Source: Massilia rubra (GTDB lineage: Bacteria > Pseudomonadota > Gammaproteobacteria > Burkholderiales > Burkholderiaceae_D). Taken from it: a stretch of 64,000 bases of DNA. The translations under genes were made by a program, and so were the position numbers. Under the pieces are notes generated by a model. That model was given only the letters and a program-made list of their open reading frames with translations. It did not search any database and was not told the DNA's origin. Position 1 is the first letter of the stretch; the number at the start of each line of letters is the position of its first letter. Of the stretch, positions 63,543 to 64,000 are shown in pieces. Location of the stretch: assembly GCF_011682065.1 (NCBI RefSeq), contig NZ_VUYU01000007.1, positions 248,001-312,000 of the forward strand. Direction: 5' to 3'.

Positions 63543-64000
63543 ATGACAGCCAACCCCATGGTCCCGAGCGCCGCGCTGGTCGCGTCGGTCAAGGCCGCCA
63601 CGCACAACGTCTACGACACCGCCGAAATCCAGCGCCAGGACGCGGCGCACTATATGCATCCCTTCACCGACCACAAGGCGCTGGGCGAACGCGGCGCGCG
63701 CGTGATGGTGCGCGGCGACGGCATCTACCTGTGGGATTCCGAGGGCAACAAGATCCTCGACGGCATGTCCGGCCTGTGGTGCGTGAATGTCGGCTACGGG
63801 CGCACCAGCATCTCGGACGCGGTCTACCGCCAGATGCAGACGCTGCCCTTCTATAACAGCTTCTTCAACACCACCAACGTGCCGGCCACGCGCCTGGCCG
63901 CGCTGCTGGTGGAGATTTCGCCGCCCCAGTTCAACCACGTGTTCTTCACCGGTTCCGGCTCGGAAGCGAACGACACCAACCTGCGCATGGTGCGCCGCTA
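63543..64000 (+). CDS. Class III pyridoxal-phosphate aminotransferase, SpuC-like (3' end beyond window)
   Basis: Only 152 codons are visible. The start MTANPMVPSAALVASVKAAT is followed by HYMHPFTDHKALGE, DGIYLWDSEGNKILDGMSGL and FFTGSGSEANDTNLRMV, the N-terminal signature of omega-aminotransferases such as putrescine-pyruvate aminotransferase. The pyridoxal-binding lysine is beyond the window. GAGG precedes the ATG. With puuA, puuD and gabD it would convert putrescine, or its glutamylated form, to an aldehyde. Exact substrate cannot be settled from this fragment. Confidence 0.9.
   Translation, partial: MTANPMVPSAALVASVKAATHNVYDTAEIQRQDAAHYMHPFTDHKALGERGARVMVRGDGIYLWDSEGNKILDGMSGLWCVNVGYGRTSISDAVYRQMQTLPFYNSFFNTTNVPATRLAALLVEISPPQFNHVFFTGSGSEANDTNLRMVRR

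Overview
The window is a GC-rich chromosomal segment from a betaproteobacterium, most likely Burkholderiales of the Oxalobacteraceae (Massilia / Duganella / Janthinobacterium type). The reasons are the order nadK-recN-hemH-grpE-dnaK-dnaJ, three PEP-CTERM surface proteins, the TolC / isoaspartyl-methyltransferase-like / rhodanese arrangement, and short dispersed palindromes whose core reads ATTCCCGCGCAGGCGGGAAT. The taxonomic call is inference from gene content. No rRNA, tRNA, CRISPR array, prophage or complete insertion sequence was recognised.

Region by region. (1) 1-2315: a type VI secretion VgrG spike running off the left edge. (2) 2783-8342: a tightly coupled three-gene operon. It encodes a LodA/GoxA-like protein expected to carry a cysteine tryptophylquinone (CTQ), its LodB-like flavoprotein maturase, and a metal-dependent amidohydrolase. 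The first and third products carry twin-arginine plus lipobox signals, while the maturase has none. (3) 8401-10035: a NERD-nuclease/SF1-helicase fusion. (4) 10243-20756: an eight-gene signalling operon with four histidine-kinase proteins, response regulators, a REC-GGDEF-EAL-REC protein and an embedded di-heme peroxidase, followed by two tandem PEP-CTERM paralogues. (5) 22009-27263: a nitric oxide reductase operon (small membrane ORF, norC, norB, norQ, norD) with a two-heme NorC. (6) 27606-33532: a patchy accessory block with a RimK-like ATP-grasp ligase coupled to a GNAT-C39 peptidase fusion, two broken corA remnants, a ParA-like protein without a P-loop, and a GNAT acetyltransferase.

(7) 33591-36879: TetR regulator, isoaspartyl-methyltransferase-like protein, rhodanese and TolC. 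(8) 36946-45947: two unknown proteins, an RsbRD-type kinase, glyoxalase I, a TonB-dependent receptor, an OsmC-type peroxidase, and a sorbosone-dehydrogenase-like propeller enzyme with a small hydrophilic partner. (9) 46311-54550: the housekeeping nadK, recN, hemH, grpE, dnaK, dnaJ block, with sigma-32-type promoters before grpE and probably dnaK. (10) 54639-57339: a cytoplasmic beta-carbonic anhydrase and a periplasmic alpha-carbonic anhydrase. A 159-bp AT-rich inverted-repeat element abuts the stop codon of the alpha enzyme. (11) 57565-64000: a MazG-like pyrophosphohydrolase, a GabD-type dehydrogenase, a HAF-repeat PEP-CTERM protein, and a putrescine-use cluster (puuD-like, puuA-like, class III aminotransferase running off the right edge). 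Together with gabD these could convert putrescine to succinate.

The best candidate for an undescribed system is the lodA-lodB-amidohydrolase operon. Folded, cofactor-bearing protein is what Tat exports, so the arrangement suggests a CTQ oxidase matured in the cytoplasm and then exported as a lipoprotein beside a lipoprotein hydrolase. Also worth attention are the kinase operon around a di-heme peroxidase, the RimK / GNAT-C39 pair, the two-heme NorC with its 39-residue upstream partner, and the inverted-repeat element next to the alpha-carbonic anhydrase.
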